Position numbers and translations under genes: made by a program | Shown: positions 17,735-27,909 of the stretch, piece by piece | Position numbering within the stretch: the first letter of the stretch is position 1 | How the letters are laid out: every line of letters starts with the position of its first letter | The notes under the pieces: model-generated | Seen by the model: the letters and a program-made list of their open reading frames with translations, nothing else | Database searches by the model: none | Told to the model about the DNA's origin: nothing | Source of the DNA: Burkholderiales bacterium | GTDB lineage: Bacteria > Pseudomonadota > Gammaproteobacteria > Burkholderiales > Burkholderiaceae_C | Direction: 5' to 3' | Length of the DNA: 64,000 bases | NCBI GenBank assembly: GCA_016213325.1 | Contig: JACRAY010000009.1 | Coordinates: 336,164-400,163 of the forward strand

Positions 17735-19252
17735 TCAGTCCCGCGCAATCCCCCGAAGCTGCCCATCCGCCAACCCCACCAGCAGCGCCCGCCCGTCGGG
17801 CATCACGCGGAACTCTCCGTACTTCGCGGCCTGCCAGCGCCGGTCGTCGCCTTCGCGGAAATACCACGCGTCGCTCACCAGGATCCAGCGGCCCTCCTTG
17901 GGCGTGAGTTCGATGAGCAATTCGCCCGGCTGCAACGCTTCCATTTGCCGGACCAGGCGCAGCGGCTGCGCGACGCCGCGCTCGTCGCGCTTCATCACGA
18001 CAAAGGGGCGGGCCGTGGCGGCCAGCAAAGCCCCGTGGCTCTCCACATTGTCGGGCAGCCGGTAGTTGAGCCGCATGTAGTCGCCCTGCATCAGCGAACG
18101 CGGGTCGACCGGGGCCAGTTCGACGAAGACCTTCTGGCCGCGCGCGATCAGGTCTTCCTTTTCGGCGATCGAATAGTTGGCGAGGGCCAGCGTCGCGGCG
18201 GCCGACAACGCGATGAAGCCCGGCGCGGTCCATGAGCGGCGCGTGGCCGTCTCGCGTGGCGGCTGCGAAGAGCGCTGCGCCCACCATGCAACGAACCCTA
18301 GCACGGCACCGGCACCGGCCAGCACCAGGGCCTTGGTCGCCAGCGGCCATTGCAGGCGGTAGTAGAAGCTGCCGAGGGTCCACACCGCGGCCAGCGCTGC
18401 TGCTGCGGCCAGCCGCCACTGGCCGCGTGCGCAGGTCCAGGCCAGCGCCAACACCACGCCACCCAGGGCCGGCATGAACCACCCGAGCGCCGCGACCACG
18501 GCGGCGGCGACGACTGCCAGCGGTTGCCGCAGGGCCGGCCAACGGCGTGCTGCCAATGCAGCGGCAGCGACGCAGAGCACGACCGAAAAGGCTTGCGCAG
18601 CACGCCATGAGAGGGAATTCGAGTCGAACCCGCGCATGGCGTCACCGCGCACGCCGGGCGCGAGGCCGGCGACCAGGAAGGTCATGCCGGACCAGGCCGC
18701 CAGACCGCCCAGGAGAAGCAGGACCCAACCCGCGCCCACTGGCTCGAAGAACTCCGGCTCACGCTCGCTCCACATCGCAGCGAGCCATATGGCCAGCGCC
18801 ACGTGCAGCCCCAGCCACGGCGCCAGCACCGCGCCGCCGAAAAGCCCACGCGGCATCAGCGCCCCGACGGCCAGCGCCGCCGCGCCCGCACCCAGCAGCA
18901 TGCGCAGCCACGCACGCGGAATGGCCCAGGCCACACCCAGCACCAGGGCGCACAGCACGGCCGACCCCGCCTGCTCCGGCAGGTCGCGCTTCAGGCCCAT
19001 GCCCAGAGCACCCAGCCCGACCAGCAAAGCGGGAACGGCCAACTGCTCGAAGAAGATCGGCACGTCGCGCCCGCGCAGCACGACGATGGCTGCGGCCAAC
19101 AGGAGCACGCCGGCAAGGTAAGGACCTACCCCCTTGCTCAGCACATCGCCGAGCAGCATGCCGAGCACGGCCAGCAACGGCAGGGCCGCCAGCCACGCGC
19201 CGATGGCTGTCAGCAGCAACACCGGCCAGGGGCGCGACTCACTGCCCGCCAT
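17735..19252 (-). CDS. DUF4401/GDYXXLXY-domain membrane protein
   Basis: This 505-residue protein has a long N-terminal region of about 12 membrane helices (DUF4401-like) and a soluble C-terminal GDYXXLXY domain, recognised by GDYMRLNY followed by DGRALLVGLADGQLRG. In many bacteria these two domains are separate neighbouring genes after a DUF2157 gene; here they are joined. The function is unknown; the trio is thought to form an envelope complex. The start overlaps the end of the DUF2157 gene by 14 nt, indicating one operon. Confidence 0.8.
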   Translation of the reverse strand: MAGSESRPWPVLLLTAIGAWLAALPLLAVLGMLLGDVLSKGVGPYLAGVLLLAAAIVVLRGRDVPIFFEQLAVPALLVGLGALGMGLKRDLPEQAGSAVLCALVLGVAWAIPRAWLRMLLGAGAAALAVGALMPRGLFGGAVLAPWLGLHVALAIWLAAMWSEREPEFFEPVGAGWVLLLLGGLAAWSGMTFLVAGLAPGVRGDAMRGFDSNSLSWRAAQAFSVVLCVAAAALAARRWPALRQPLAVVAAAVVAALGWFMPALGGVVLALAWTCARGQWRLAAAAALAAVWTLGSFYYRLQWPLATKALVLAGAGAVLGFVAWWAQRSSQPPRETATRRSWTAPGFIALSAAATLALANYSIAEKEDLIARGQKVFVELAPVDPRSLMQGDYMRLNYRLPDNVESHGALLAATARPFVVMKRDERGVAQPLRLVRQMEALQPGELLIELTPKEGRWILVSDAWYFREGDDRRWQAAKYGEFRVMPDGRALLVGLADGQLRGIARD

Positions 19253-20099
19253 CGTGCCTCCTGGCGGCCCGCATCACCAGGCTGACCGACAAGGCCAGCA
19301 GCGCTGCGGCCGCGATGCCGATGATGAACAGCTGGCCGATGGCGTCGCCGCGGCCGTCGCGGTCGAACATAGCCCGCGCAATGCCGCCGACCAGCAGTGT
19401 GTCGAGCCCCAGGGCCACCGCGCTCAGCAGGAAGATTTCGAACAGGCGTGGCTGCATCAGCGCGTACGCCGCCAGGCCGAACAGCAGCAGGCCTATCCAG
19501 TACTGCGGCGCGACCCCGGAGCCGATGAGGGCAAAGATGCCGCTGAACGTCACCATGATGACCGCGAGCGTTCCTGCGGTGCGCATGGACCACACGCCGG
19601 CCCCGGTCCAGCGTTGCGCCAACGGGCTCAGTGCAACGACCAGCAAGGCGCTGGCGAGCCATCCGGCCAGGTACGCTGTCCAGTCACCGGGCTCGGCGCG
19701 CCACTGGTGGCCCGTGTGCGCGAAGACCCACAGCGAGACGGCCACGGTGACCACCAGCGCCCATGGCGCCCACAGGATGTCGGACCGCGCGCCCAGGCAC
19801 ATGGGCAGCGCCAGCAGGACCCACACGGCGAACAACTGCCACGGGTCGGCGCCGGTCTGGTAGGTCTGGCCGTAGTAGGCGAACAGGCCGCCGGTCGCCA
19901 GCAGGGCCAGCAGGGCCAGTGGCGCGCGGGCGCGTTCGCTGGCCGCTGCGCCCACGCACATCACGAGCACGGTGCCTTGCAGCAGCCCGAAGCGCCCCAT
20001 GCGGCCGAAGTCGTCCCAGTTCGCCGCCACCCACATCACCAGACCCAGCCCGAAGAGGGCCGCCGCGAGTACGGAGACCGCTTTCCAGGCGAGCATCAC
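19239..20099 (-). CDS. DUF2157 membrane protein
   Basis: This 285-286-residue protein has about eight membrane helices and the DUF2157 beginning AAALFGLGLVMWVAANWDDFGR and GGLFAYYGQTYQTGADPW. The start is GTG at 20099 (GTGA overlap with the hydrolase stop) or the adjacent ATG at 20096. It is co-transcribed with the downstream DUF4401/GDYXXLXY fusion, its usual functional partner. Molecular function is unknown. Confidence 0.8.
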   Translation of the reverse strand: MMLAWKAVSVLAAALFGLGLVMWVAANWDDFGRMGRFGLLQGTVLVMCVGAAASERARAPLALLALLATGGLFAYYGQTYQTGADPWQLFAVWVLLALPMCLGARSDILWAPWALVVTVAVSLWVFAHTGHQWRAEPGDWTAYLAGWLASALLVVALSPLAQRWTGAGVWSMRTAGTLAVIMVTFSGIFALIGSGVAPQYWIGLLLFGLAAYALMQPRLFEIFLLSAVALGLDTLLVGGIARAMFDRDGRGDAIGQLFIIGIAAAALLALSVSLVMRAARRHDGGQ

Positions 20100-20899
20100 G
20101 CCAGGAAGTCCTTCAGCGCCGCCAGCACCGCGTCCGGCGCTTCCAGCATCATCTGGTGGCCGCCGTCCACCATCACGGTTCGCCCGTCTTTCGCCTGCTG
20201 CTGCAGCGGCTGCGCCATCTTCGGCAGGGTCATCGAGTCGCGGCTGCCCAGCACGAAGAGCACGGGGCAGGCCACCTTGGCCATGGCTTCCTCTGCGCCC
20301 CGGTAGTCGTCACAGGCCTTGAAGCCGCGATGGAACACGTTGACGCGCGGGTTGCTGGCCAGTACGCGCTTCATCAGTGCCCGGCTGCCGCCATACAGCC
20401 AGCTGCCCGGCCCGAGGGCCGAAGGCGGCGGCGCCAGCGTGGAGTGCGAGAAGGTGTTCACCATCTCGATCGCCTTCATGGGGTCGTCCAGCGAATTCTC
20501 CAGCAGCGCGGGCGACACCCTCATGGGCGACGCCGTGCCCACCAGCACCAGCCTGGTCACGCGCGCCGGCGCGCGGCTCGCCGCCTCCAGCACGGTGAGC
20601 GAGCCGAAGCTGTGGCCCACCAGCATCGCCTGCTTCGCGCCCACGGCGTCGAGCAGCGCCAGCACGAATGAGGCGGCTTCCCCAACGGAGGAGGGCGCCT
20701 CACCCGCGCTCTTGCAGTGCCCCGGCAGGTCGGGCGCCAGCACGTTGAAGCCGTGGTTGGCGAAGTAGCGGCTTTGCAGGATCCACACGCTGTGGTCGTT
20801 GAGCACGCCGTGGACGAACACCACCGTGGGCTTCGCGGCATCGAACGCCTTGCCACCCGTGTAGCAGAAGGTCTTGTGGCCGTTGACGGTGATGTCCAT
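20096..20899 (-). CDS. Alpha/beta hydrolase
   Basis: This 267-residue hydrolase has VVFVHGVLNDHSVW (oxyanion region), LAPDLPGHCKSAG, nucleophile elbow GHSFGS, a later acid in VLGSRDSMT and the final His in DGGHQMMLEAP. This set is a complete Ser-Asp-His triad. The substrate is unknown; it could be an ester or lactone. Its start overlaps the metY stop (TGATG), so it may be translated with the sulfhydrylase. Confidence 0.82.
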   Translation of the reverse strand: MDITVNGHKTFCYTGGKAFDAAKPTVVFVHGVLNDHSVWILQSRYFANHGFNVLAPDLPGHCKSAGEAPSSVGEAASFVLALLDAVGAKQAMLVGHSFGSLTVLEAASRAPARVTRLVLVGTASPMRVSPALLENSLDDPMKAIEMVNTFSHSTLAPPPSALGPGSWLYGGSRALMKRVLASNPRVNVFHRGFKACDDYRGAEEAMAKVACPVLFVLGSRDSMTLPKMAQPLQQQAKDGRTVMVDGGHQMMLEAPDAVLAALKDFLA

Positions 20900-22200
20900 C
20901 AGGCCCCCGCCTTCTCTGCAGCCTTCAGTGCGCGCTTCAGGTCGTCGATCAGGTCGTCGGGGTCTTCCAGCCCGATGGACAGCCGGATCGTGCCCTGCGT
21001 GATGCCCGCAGCCACCAGCGCCTCGTCGTTCATGCGGAAGTGCGTGGTGCTGGCCGGGTGGATCACCAGCGAGCGGCAGTCGCCCACGTTGGCGAGGTGG
21101 CTGAATACCTTGAGCGTCTCGATGAACTTGCGGCCCTGGTCGCGGTTGCCCTTCATGTCGAAGCTGAACACCGAGCCCGCGCCGCGCGGCAGCAGCTTGC
21201 GGGCCAGCGCATGGCTCGGGTGCGACTCGAGCATCGGGTGGCCGACGCGTTCGACGAACGGCTGTGCCGCCAGGAACTCCACCACCTTGGCCGTGTTGGC
21301 CATGTGGCGGTCCATGCGCAGCGACAGCGTTTCGATGCCCTGCAGGATCAGCCAGGCCGTGTGCGGGCTCATGCAGGCGCCGAAGTCGCGTAACCCCTCG
21401 CGGCGTGCGCGCAGCAGGAAGGCGCCCACCGTCGACTCGTCGGTGAACACCATGTTGTGGAAGCCCGCGTACGGCTCGCTCAGCTCGGGAAACTTGCCGC
21501 TGGCCTCCCAGTCGAAGCTGCCGCCGTCGACCACCACGCCGCCGATGACGGTGCCGTGGCCCGAGAGGAACTTGGTGGCCGAGTGGTAGGTGAGGTCCGC
21601 CCCCAGCGCCATCGGCTTCATCAGGTAAGGGGTGGTGAACGTGGCGTCGACGAGTAACGGCACCTTCGCTTCGTGCGCAATGGCCGAGACCGTGGGGATG
21701 TCCAGCACGTCGAGCCCCGGGTTGCCCACCGTTTCGCCGAAAAGCAACTTGGTATTGGGGCGTATCGCCGCGCGCCAGCCGTCGATGTCGCCGGGTTTCA
21801 CGAACGTGGTGTCGATGCCGAAGCGCCGCATGGTGTAGTGCAGCAAATTCTGCGAGCCGCCGTACAGCGCCGTGCTGGCCACGATGTGGGAGCCCGCGCC
21901 CATCAGCGTGGCGATGCTCAGGTGCAGGGCTGCCTGCCCGCTGGCCGTCGCAATGGCGCCTATGCCGCCTTCGAGCGCCGCCATGCGCTGCTCGAACACG
22001 GCGTTGGTCGGGTTGCTGATGCGCGAGTACACGTGGCCCGACCGCTCCATGTTGAACAGGGCGGCGGCGTGGTCGCTCGATTCGAAGACGAACGACGTCG
22101 TCAGGTGGATCGGCACCGCCCGGGCGCCCGTGGCAGGGTCGGGGGCGGCCCCGGCATGCAGGGCGAGCGTGTCGAAACCGGGATCTGAATAACCGGGCAT
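20899..22200 (-). CDS. metY: O-acetylhomoserine sulfhydrylase
   Basis: This 433-residue PLP enzyme of the Cys/Met metabolism family makes homocysteine from O-acetylhomoserine and sulfide. The family pattern is clear: HLTTSFVFESSDHAAALFN, RISNPTNAVFEQRMAALEGG, ALYGGSQNLLHYT and the PLP-lysine segment TYHSATKFLSGHG. Length (~430) fits MetY better than MetZ or MetB (~390). No SAM riboswitch is seen upstream (88 nt gap to the divergent CBS gene). Confidence 0.9.
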   Translation of the reverse strand: MPGYSDPGFDTLALHAGAAPDPATGARAVPIHLTTSFVFESSDHAAALFNMERSGHVYSRISNPTNAVFEQRMAALEGGIGAIATASGQAALHLSIATLMGAGSHIVASTALYGGSQNLLHYTMRRFGIDTTFVKPGDIDGWRAAIRPNTKLLFGETVGNPGLDVLDIPTVSAIAHEAKVPLLVDATFTTPYLMKPMALGADLTYHSATKFLSGHGTVIGGVVVDGGSFDWEASGKFPELSEPYAGFHNMVFTDESTVGAFLLRARREGLRDFGACMSPHTAWLILQGIETLSLRMDRHMANTAKVVEFLAAQPFVERVGHPMLESHPSHALARKLLPRGAGSVFSFDMKGNRDQGRKFIETLKVFSHLANVGDCRSLVIHPASTTHFRMNDEALVAAGITQGTIRLSIGLEDPDDLIDDLKRALKAAEKAGA

Positions 22201-22288
22201 AGGGGTTTGCCTCCTCTATGGAACTGCCCCTGATTGTGGGCTATATTCATCCAACCACCTGCCCCGAGGCGTCCCGAAGGAGAACCCC

Positions 22289-22756
22289 ATGAAAGTCAGC
22301 GACATCCTGCGTGTGAAGGGCAACACCCTGTTCACGGTCACGCCGGACGAGCCGCTCTCCCGCGCCATCGACGCCATGGCCGAAAAAGACATCGGCTCGC
22401 TGGTGGTCATGGACAAGGGCGAGCTGGTCGGCATGCTGACCTTTCGCGAAGTGATCCAGTGCATCGTGCGCAGCGGCCACGCGGTCGGCAACACAACCGT
22501 CAAGGGCGCGATGGACGACCACCCGCTCACCTGCACGCTGGAAACCGAGCTGGACGAGGTGCGCCGCATGATGCTGGACCGCCATGCGCGCTACATGCCG
22601 GTGATCGACAAGCGTGTACTCATGGGCGTGATCAGCTTCTACGACGTCGCCAAGGCGGTGGTGGACAGCCAGAACTTCGAGAACAAGATGCTCAAGGCCT
22701 ATATCCGCGACTGGCCGTCGAGCGAGGAAGACGAGCAGCCCAACGCGAAGCTGTGA
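22289..22756 (+). CDS. CBS-domain protein
   Basis: This 155-residue protein is essentially two CBS motifs (roughly residues 8-60 and 72-130; GSLVVMDKGELVGMLTFREV and YMPVIDKRVLMGVISFYDV). Such pairs bind adenosine nucleotides and sense energy state. There is no attached effector domain, so a partner must be regulated in trans. It has a strong ribosome binding site (AAGGAGA). It sits 29 nt upstream of aroC. Confidence 0.88.
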   Translation: MKVSDILRVKGNTLFTVTPDEPLSRAIDAMAEKDIGSLVVMDKGELVGMLTFREVIQCIVRSGHAVGNTTVKGAMDDHPLTCTLETELDEVRRMMLDRHARYMPVIDKRVLMGVISFYDVAKAVVDSQNFENKMLKAYIRDWPSSEEDEQPNAKL

Positions 22757-22785
22757 GGGCCGGCCCTCTGGGATAATCGCATCCC

Positions 22786-23865
22786 ATGAGCGGCAGCACC
22801 TTCGGCAAGTCCTTCGCGGTCACCAACTTCGGCGAGTCGCACGGCCCGGCGATAGGCTGCGTCATCGACGGCTGCCCGCCCGGCATGGAACTGTCGGAAG
22901 CCGACATCCAGCCCGACCTGGACCGCCGCAAGCCCGGCACCAGCCGCCACGTGACGCAGAGGAAGGAAGACGACATCGTCGAGATCCTGTCGGGCGTCTA
23001 CGAGGGCAAGACCACCGGCACCCCCATCTGCCTGCTGATCCGCAACACCGACCAGCGCAGCAAGGACTACAGCGAGATCGCGCAGACCTTCCGCCCCGGC
23101 CATGCCGACTACGCCTACCTGCAGAAGTACGGCCTGCGCGACCCTCGCGGCGGCGGGCGCTCGTCGGCGCGTCTCACGGCGCCCATGGTCGCCGCCGGGG
23201 CGGTGGCCCGGAAGTGGCTGCAGCAGAAGTACGGAACGGTGTTCCGCGGCTGCATGCAGCAGGTCGGCGAGCTGGCGATCCCGTTCGAAAGCTGGGAGCA
23301 CGTGCACAACAACCCGTTCTTCGCACCGGTTGCCGACGTGTCGCACCTGGAAGCCTATATGGACAGCCTGCGCAAGGCCGGTGACTCCTGCGGCGCGCGC
23401 ATCCGCGTGACCGCCTCGGGCGTACCGGTGGGCCTGGGCGAGCCGCTCTTCGACAAGCTCGACGCCGACATCGCCTACGCGATGATGGGCATCAATGCCG
23501 TGAAGGGCGTCGAGATAGGCGCCGGCTTCGCCAGCGTAACGCAGCGCGGCAGCACGCATGGCGACTCGCTCACGCCCCAGGGCTTCGAAGCCAATAACGC
23601 GGGCGGCACGCTGGGCGGCATCAGCTCGGGGCAGGACCTCGACGTGTCGATCGCCGTCAAGCCGACCAGCTCGATCATCACCCCGCGCGACACAATCAAC
23701 GTGCGCGGTGAGCCCACCCAGGTCATCACCAAGGGCCGCCACGACCCCTGCGTCGGCATCCGCGCCACTCCCATCGCCGAAGCCATGCTCGCCCTGGTGG
23801 TCATGGACCATGCGCTGCGCCATCGCGCCCAGTGCGGCGACGTGGTGCCTCCGCTGCGCGGTTAA
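22786..23865 (+). CDS. aroC: Chorismate synthase
   Basis: This 359-residue enzyme carries out the last shikimate step, anti-1,4-elimination of EPSP to chorismate with reduced FMN. The signatures [52 protein letters not shown] and [14 protein letters not shown] are all present. The start lies directly after GGGATAATCGCATCCC, where GATAAT could serve as a -10 close to the ATG. The stop TAA is immediately followed by a dispersed repeat that separates it from the MFS gene. Confidence 0.96.
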   Translation: MSGSTFGKSFAVTNFGESHGPAIGCVIDGCPPGMELSEADIQPDLDRRKPGTSRHVTQRKEDDIVEILSGVYEGKTTGTPICLLIRNTDQRSKDYSEIAQTFRPGHADYAYLQKYGLRDPRGGGRSSARLTAPMVAAGAVARKWLQQKYGTVFRGCMQQVGELAIPFESWEHVHNNPFFAPVADVSHLEAYMDSLRKAGDSCGARIRVTASGVPVGLGEPLFDKLDADIAYAMMGINAVKGVEIGAGFASVTQRGSTHGDSLTPQGFEANNAGGTLGGISSGQDLDVSIAVKPTSSIITPRDTINVRGEPTQVITKGRHDPCVGIRATPIAEAMLALVVMDHALRHRAQCGDVVPPLRG

Positions 23866-25063
23866 TCGGGGTCAGATTCCAATTAATTCGCCGGACGGTT
23901 ACCGCAAGCTGATCCCTTTCGCCGCGCTGTCGGCGACTTACTTCGCGCACATCGGGTTCTTCAACCCCTACCTGCCGCTGTGGCTGAAGCACGAAGGCCT
24001 GCCCATCGTCGTGATCAGCCTGCTGGCCTCGGTGCAGTCGTTCACGCGGGTCTTCGCGCCCTACGCATGGGGCGCCATCAGCGACCACACCGGCGAGCGC
24101 GTGAAGCTGCTGCGCTTCAGCGCGGCCATGGCCCTGGTCTCGTCGGCCGGCCTGTGGTGGAACGGCGGCGCCTGGTGGATCGGCTTCGTGCTGCTCGTGC
24201 TGTTCACCCACACCAGCTCGATGATGTCGCTGACCGAGGCGGCCATGTCGCAGCTGGTCGCCGGCGACTGGGGCCGCTACGGCCGCGTGCGCCTGTGGGG
24301 CTCGGTGGGCTTCATGGTCACCGTGTTCGCAGCCGGCGGCTGGTTCGAGGTGTTCGGCATGGGCTCGTTCCCGGCCTGGACCGGCCTCACGCTCGCTGGC
24401 GTGCTGGTCTGCACCCTGTGGCTGCCCAACGTGCGCGAACCGGCCCATGCCGACGCGGCCGAAAGCGCTCCGGTGGGCCCGGTGCTCCGCGAGCCGGCCG
24501 TGCGCTGGTTCCTGGCCTCGCTGTTCTTCCACGTGATGGCGCACTTCGCCATCTACGGTTTCCTGTCGCTGTACCTCGACGCGCTGGGCTACAGCAAGGC
24601 GATGATCGGCCTGCTGTGGGCGGTCTCGGTCATCGTCGAGATCGGCTGGTTCTACGCGCAGGGCCGGCTGATCGCGCGCTTTCCCATGGAGCGCTGGCTG
24701 GTCCTCTGCGGCGCGGCCGCCGCCGTCCGCATGGCCATGACGGGCGGCCTGGGCGGCTGGCTGGCGGCCCTCTTCATCGCGCAGGCGCTGCATGCGCTGA
24801 CCTTCGCCACGCACCACACGGCCTGCATCGCCATGATCACGCGCCACTTCCCCGGGCGGCTGCGCGCCCGCGGCCAGGCGATCTTCACCGTCACCGGCTA
24901 CGGCTTCGGCGGGGTGCTGGGCGTGCTGGCAGGCGGGGCCATCGCATCCCGCTGGGGCTTCGAGCCCATGTTCGGGGCGGCCGCCCTGCTGGCGGTCATC
25001 GCGACGGCTTGCGCCTGGCGCGCCGAGCGTGCCGGGCGTCACAACACGGAATCCGCAACCTGA
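23810..25063 (+). CDS. MFS transporter, phenylpropionate-permease-like; start uncertain
   Basis: This is a twelve-helix permease of the MFS_1-like/HcaT group. The conserved part begins at [20 protein letters not shown] (from about 23900) and ends at 25063; the [23 protein letters not shown] loop after helix 2 is visible as [15 protein letters not shown]. No ATG, GTG or TTG lies between the aroC stop and the conserved start. The nearest upstream in-frame ATG is 23810, inside aroC, which would add an unrelated 30-residue leader. A repeat at 23866-23890 occupies the place where the start should be. Either the gene is translated from 23810 or a non-standard codon, or it is silent. The substrate is unknown. 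Confidence 0.7.
   Translation: MRCAIAPSAATWCLRCAVNRGQIPINSPDGYRKLIPFAALSATYFAHIGFFNPYLPLWLKHEGLPIVVISLLASVQSFTRVFAPYAWGAISDHTGERVKLLRFSAAMALVSSAGLWWNGGAWWIGFVLLVLFTHTSSMMSLTEAAMSQLVAGDWGRYGRVRLWGSVGFMVTVFAAGGWFEVFGMGSFPAWTGLTLAGVLVCTLWLPNVREPAHADAAESAPVGPVLREPAVRWFLASLFFHVMAHFAIYGFLSLYLDALGYSKAMIGLLWAVSVIVEIGWFYAQGRLIARFPMERWLVLCGAAAAVRMAMTGGLGGWLAALFIAQALHALTFATHHTACIAMITRHFPGRLRARGQAIFTVTGYGFGGVLGVLAGGAIASRWGFEPMFGAAALLAVIATACAWRAERAGRHNTESAT
23866..23890. repeat. Dispersed GGGGTCAGA repeat, copy 1
   Basis: GGGGTCAGATTCCAATTA continues to AATTCG and starts one base after the aroC stop codon. A close relative (GGGGTCAGAGTCGAATTA) is inserted in the imuC gene at 54837-54860. Short GGGGTCAGA sequences of this kind are known as dispersed elements, often linked to REP-associated transposases; that link is an inference here. 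Confidence 0.55.
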
Positions 25064-25077
25064 GTCATCATCACGGT

Positions 25078-25485
25078 GTGAGCACCGCAAAGCGTCTGGC
25101 CCGCTACGGTTGGGCCGCACCTTATTCACTGCTGGGACTGGCTTTCGGCCTGCTGGCCCTGCTGTCCGGCTCGACCGTGCGCCGCGCCGCCGGCTGCCTG
25201 GAGATCGGCGGCGGCGGGTTCGGCCGCCTGTTGCGCTGGCTGCCGGCGCAGTTGTCGTTCTCGGCCATCACCTTCGGCCACGTGATCCTGGGCGTCGACC
25301 ACACCACGCTGGCGCAGCTGCGCGGCCATGAACACGTGCACGTGCGCCAGTACGAGCGCTGGGGCTTGCTGTACATCCCGGCGTACCTCGCATGCAGCCT
25401 GCTCGAGCTGCTGCGCGGCCGCAACCCCTACCGCGACAACTACTTCGAGCGCCAGGCGTACGGGGCGACCACGAAGTCGGCGTAA
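25078..25485 (+). CDS. Small membrane protein with HExxH motif
   Basis: This 135-residue protein starts at GTG (VSTAKRLARYGW), 14 nt after the MFS stop. It has an N-terminal hydrophobic segment (APYSLLGLAFGLLALLSG), a middle amphipathic part, then GHEHVHVRQYERWG containing a zinc-binding HExxH, a second hydrophobic segment (LLYIPAYLACSLLEL) and a terminal NPYRDNYFERQAY whose Glu could be the third zinc ligand, as in gluzincin peptidases. I do not recognise a named family. It may be a minimal membrane metallopeptidase or a relic of one. Confidence 0.68.
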   Translation: MSTAKRLARYGWAAPYSLLGLAFGLLALLSGSTVRRAAGCLEIGGGGFGRLLRWLPAQLSFSAITFGHVILGVDHTTLAQLRGHEHVHVRQYERWGLLYIPAYLACSLLELLRGRNPYRDNYFERQAYGATTKSA

Positions 25486-25492
25486 TCCTACG

Positions 25493-25512
25493 CGCCCGCC
25501 CCCGGGCGGGCG
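25493..25512. terminator. GC-rich hairpin after the HExxH gene
   Basis: CGCCCGCCCCCGGGCGGGCG forms an 8-9 bp GC-only stem 8 nt after the stop codon. There is no T tract, so it is a possible terminator or mRNA-stabilising stem only. Confidence 0.35.
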
Positions 25513-25546
25513 ACACGATGGAGGTTTCCGCAAGCAGGAGACCGCC

Positions 25547-26545
25547 ATGCAGAAGAAACCCGCGGCCAAGGGCGCACCCGCCGCCGAGAAGCAACGCCAG
25601 CTGCAACGCGAGCAGGACCGCAAGGAGCCCGCAGCCAAGGGTGGGCGTGGCAAGGACAAGGAAAAGGAGAAGGCACCTCCGCCCACGGGCACCCGGCAGC
25701 AGCCGCAGGAGATGCCGGCCCAGCACCTGGAAAAACCCGGCCTCGAAGCCGACATGGCACTCAAGCCACGCTTCGTGGCGCCCGACTACCGCGGCAGCGG
25801 CAAGTTGAAGGGCATGGTGGCGCTGATCACCGGTGGCGACTCGGGCATAGGCCGTGCCGTGGCCGTGCTGTACGCGCGTGAGGGCGCCGACGTGGCGATC
25901 GTCTACCTCAGCTCGCACGTAGACGCCCAGGAAACCCGGCGCCATGTCGAAAAGGAAGGCCGCCAGTGCCTGCTGATCGCGGGTGACGTGAAGGACTCGG
26001 CGTTCTGCAAGCAAGCGGTGGAGCGGACCATCGAAGAGTTCGACCGGCTCGACGTGCTGGTGAACAACGCCGCTTTCCAGCTGCACGCGCACGACCTGAA
26101 GGACATCACCGACGAGCGGCTGAGGGAAACCTTCGAGACCAATATCTACGGCTACTTCTACATGGCGCGCGCCGCGGTGGCGCACATGAAGGAAGGCGCG
26201 AGCATCATCAACACCAGCTCGGTGGTGTCCTTGCGCGGCAGCAAGGAGCTGCTGGACTATTCGGCGACCAAGGGGGCCATCAATGCCTTTACCCTGTCGC
26301 TGGCATCCAGCCTGGCCGACAAGGGCATCCGGGTGAATGCGGTGGCGCCCGGCCCGGTGTGGACCCCGCTGAACCCGGCCGATCGCAGTGCCGAGGAGAT
26401 CACCGAGTTCGGCAAGAAGACGGTGTTCAAACGGCCGGCGCAGCCGGAGGAGCTGTCGCCGGCGTACGTATTCCTGGCGTCGCCGGTGACGGCGAGCTAT
26501 ATCACGGGGATGATCCTGCCGGTGACCGGCCAAGTCGGGACATAG
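25547..26545 (+). CDS. SDR-family oxidoreductase (YhdF/GsiB-like general stress type)
   Basis: This 332-residue protein has a ~75-residue charged N-terminal extension (runs such as KDKEKEKAPPP) before a classical short-chain dehydrogenase: TGGDSGIGRAVAVLYAREGA (cofactor binding), VNNAAF, catalytic Ser in NTSSVV, YSATKGA (Tyr/Lys), and VAPGPVWTPLNP. The layout, including the DMALKPRFVAPDYRGSGKL lead-in, matches stress-associated SDRs of the YghA/YhdF group. The substrate is unknown. The ATG at 25547 is preceded by CAGGAG. Confidence 0.86.
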   Translation: MQKKPAAKGAPAAEKQRQLQREQDRKEPAAKGGRGKDKEKEKAPPPTGTRQQPQEMPAQHLEKPGLEADMALKPRFVAPDYRGSGKLKGMVALITGGDSGIGRAVAVLYAREGADVAIVYLSSHVDAQETRRHVEKEGRQCLLIAGDVKDSAFCKQAVERTIEEFDRLDVLVNNAAFQLHAHDLKDITDERLRETFETNIYGYFYMARAAVAHMKEGASIINTSSVVSLRGSKELLDYSATKGAINAFTLSLASSLADKGIRVNAVAPGPVWTPLNPADRSAEEITEFGKKTVFKRPAQPEELSPAYVFLASPVTASYITGMILPVTGQVGT

Positions 26546-27904
<1,359 letters not shown>

Positions 27905-27909
27905 ACGCC

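Noticed and set aside
22201..22288. SAM riboswitch in front of metY
   Set aside because: The 88-nt gap has no SAM aptamer core and metY has only a short leader.
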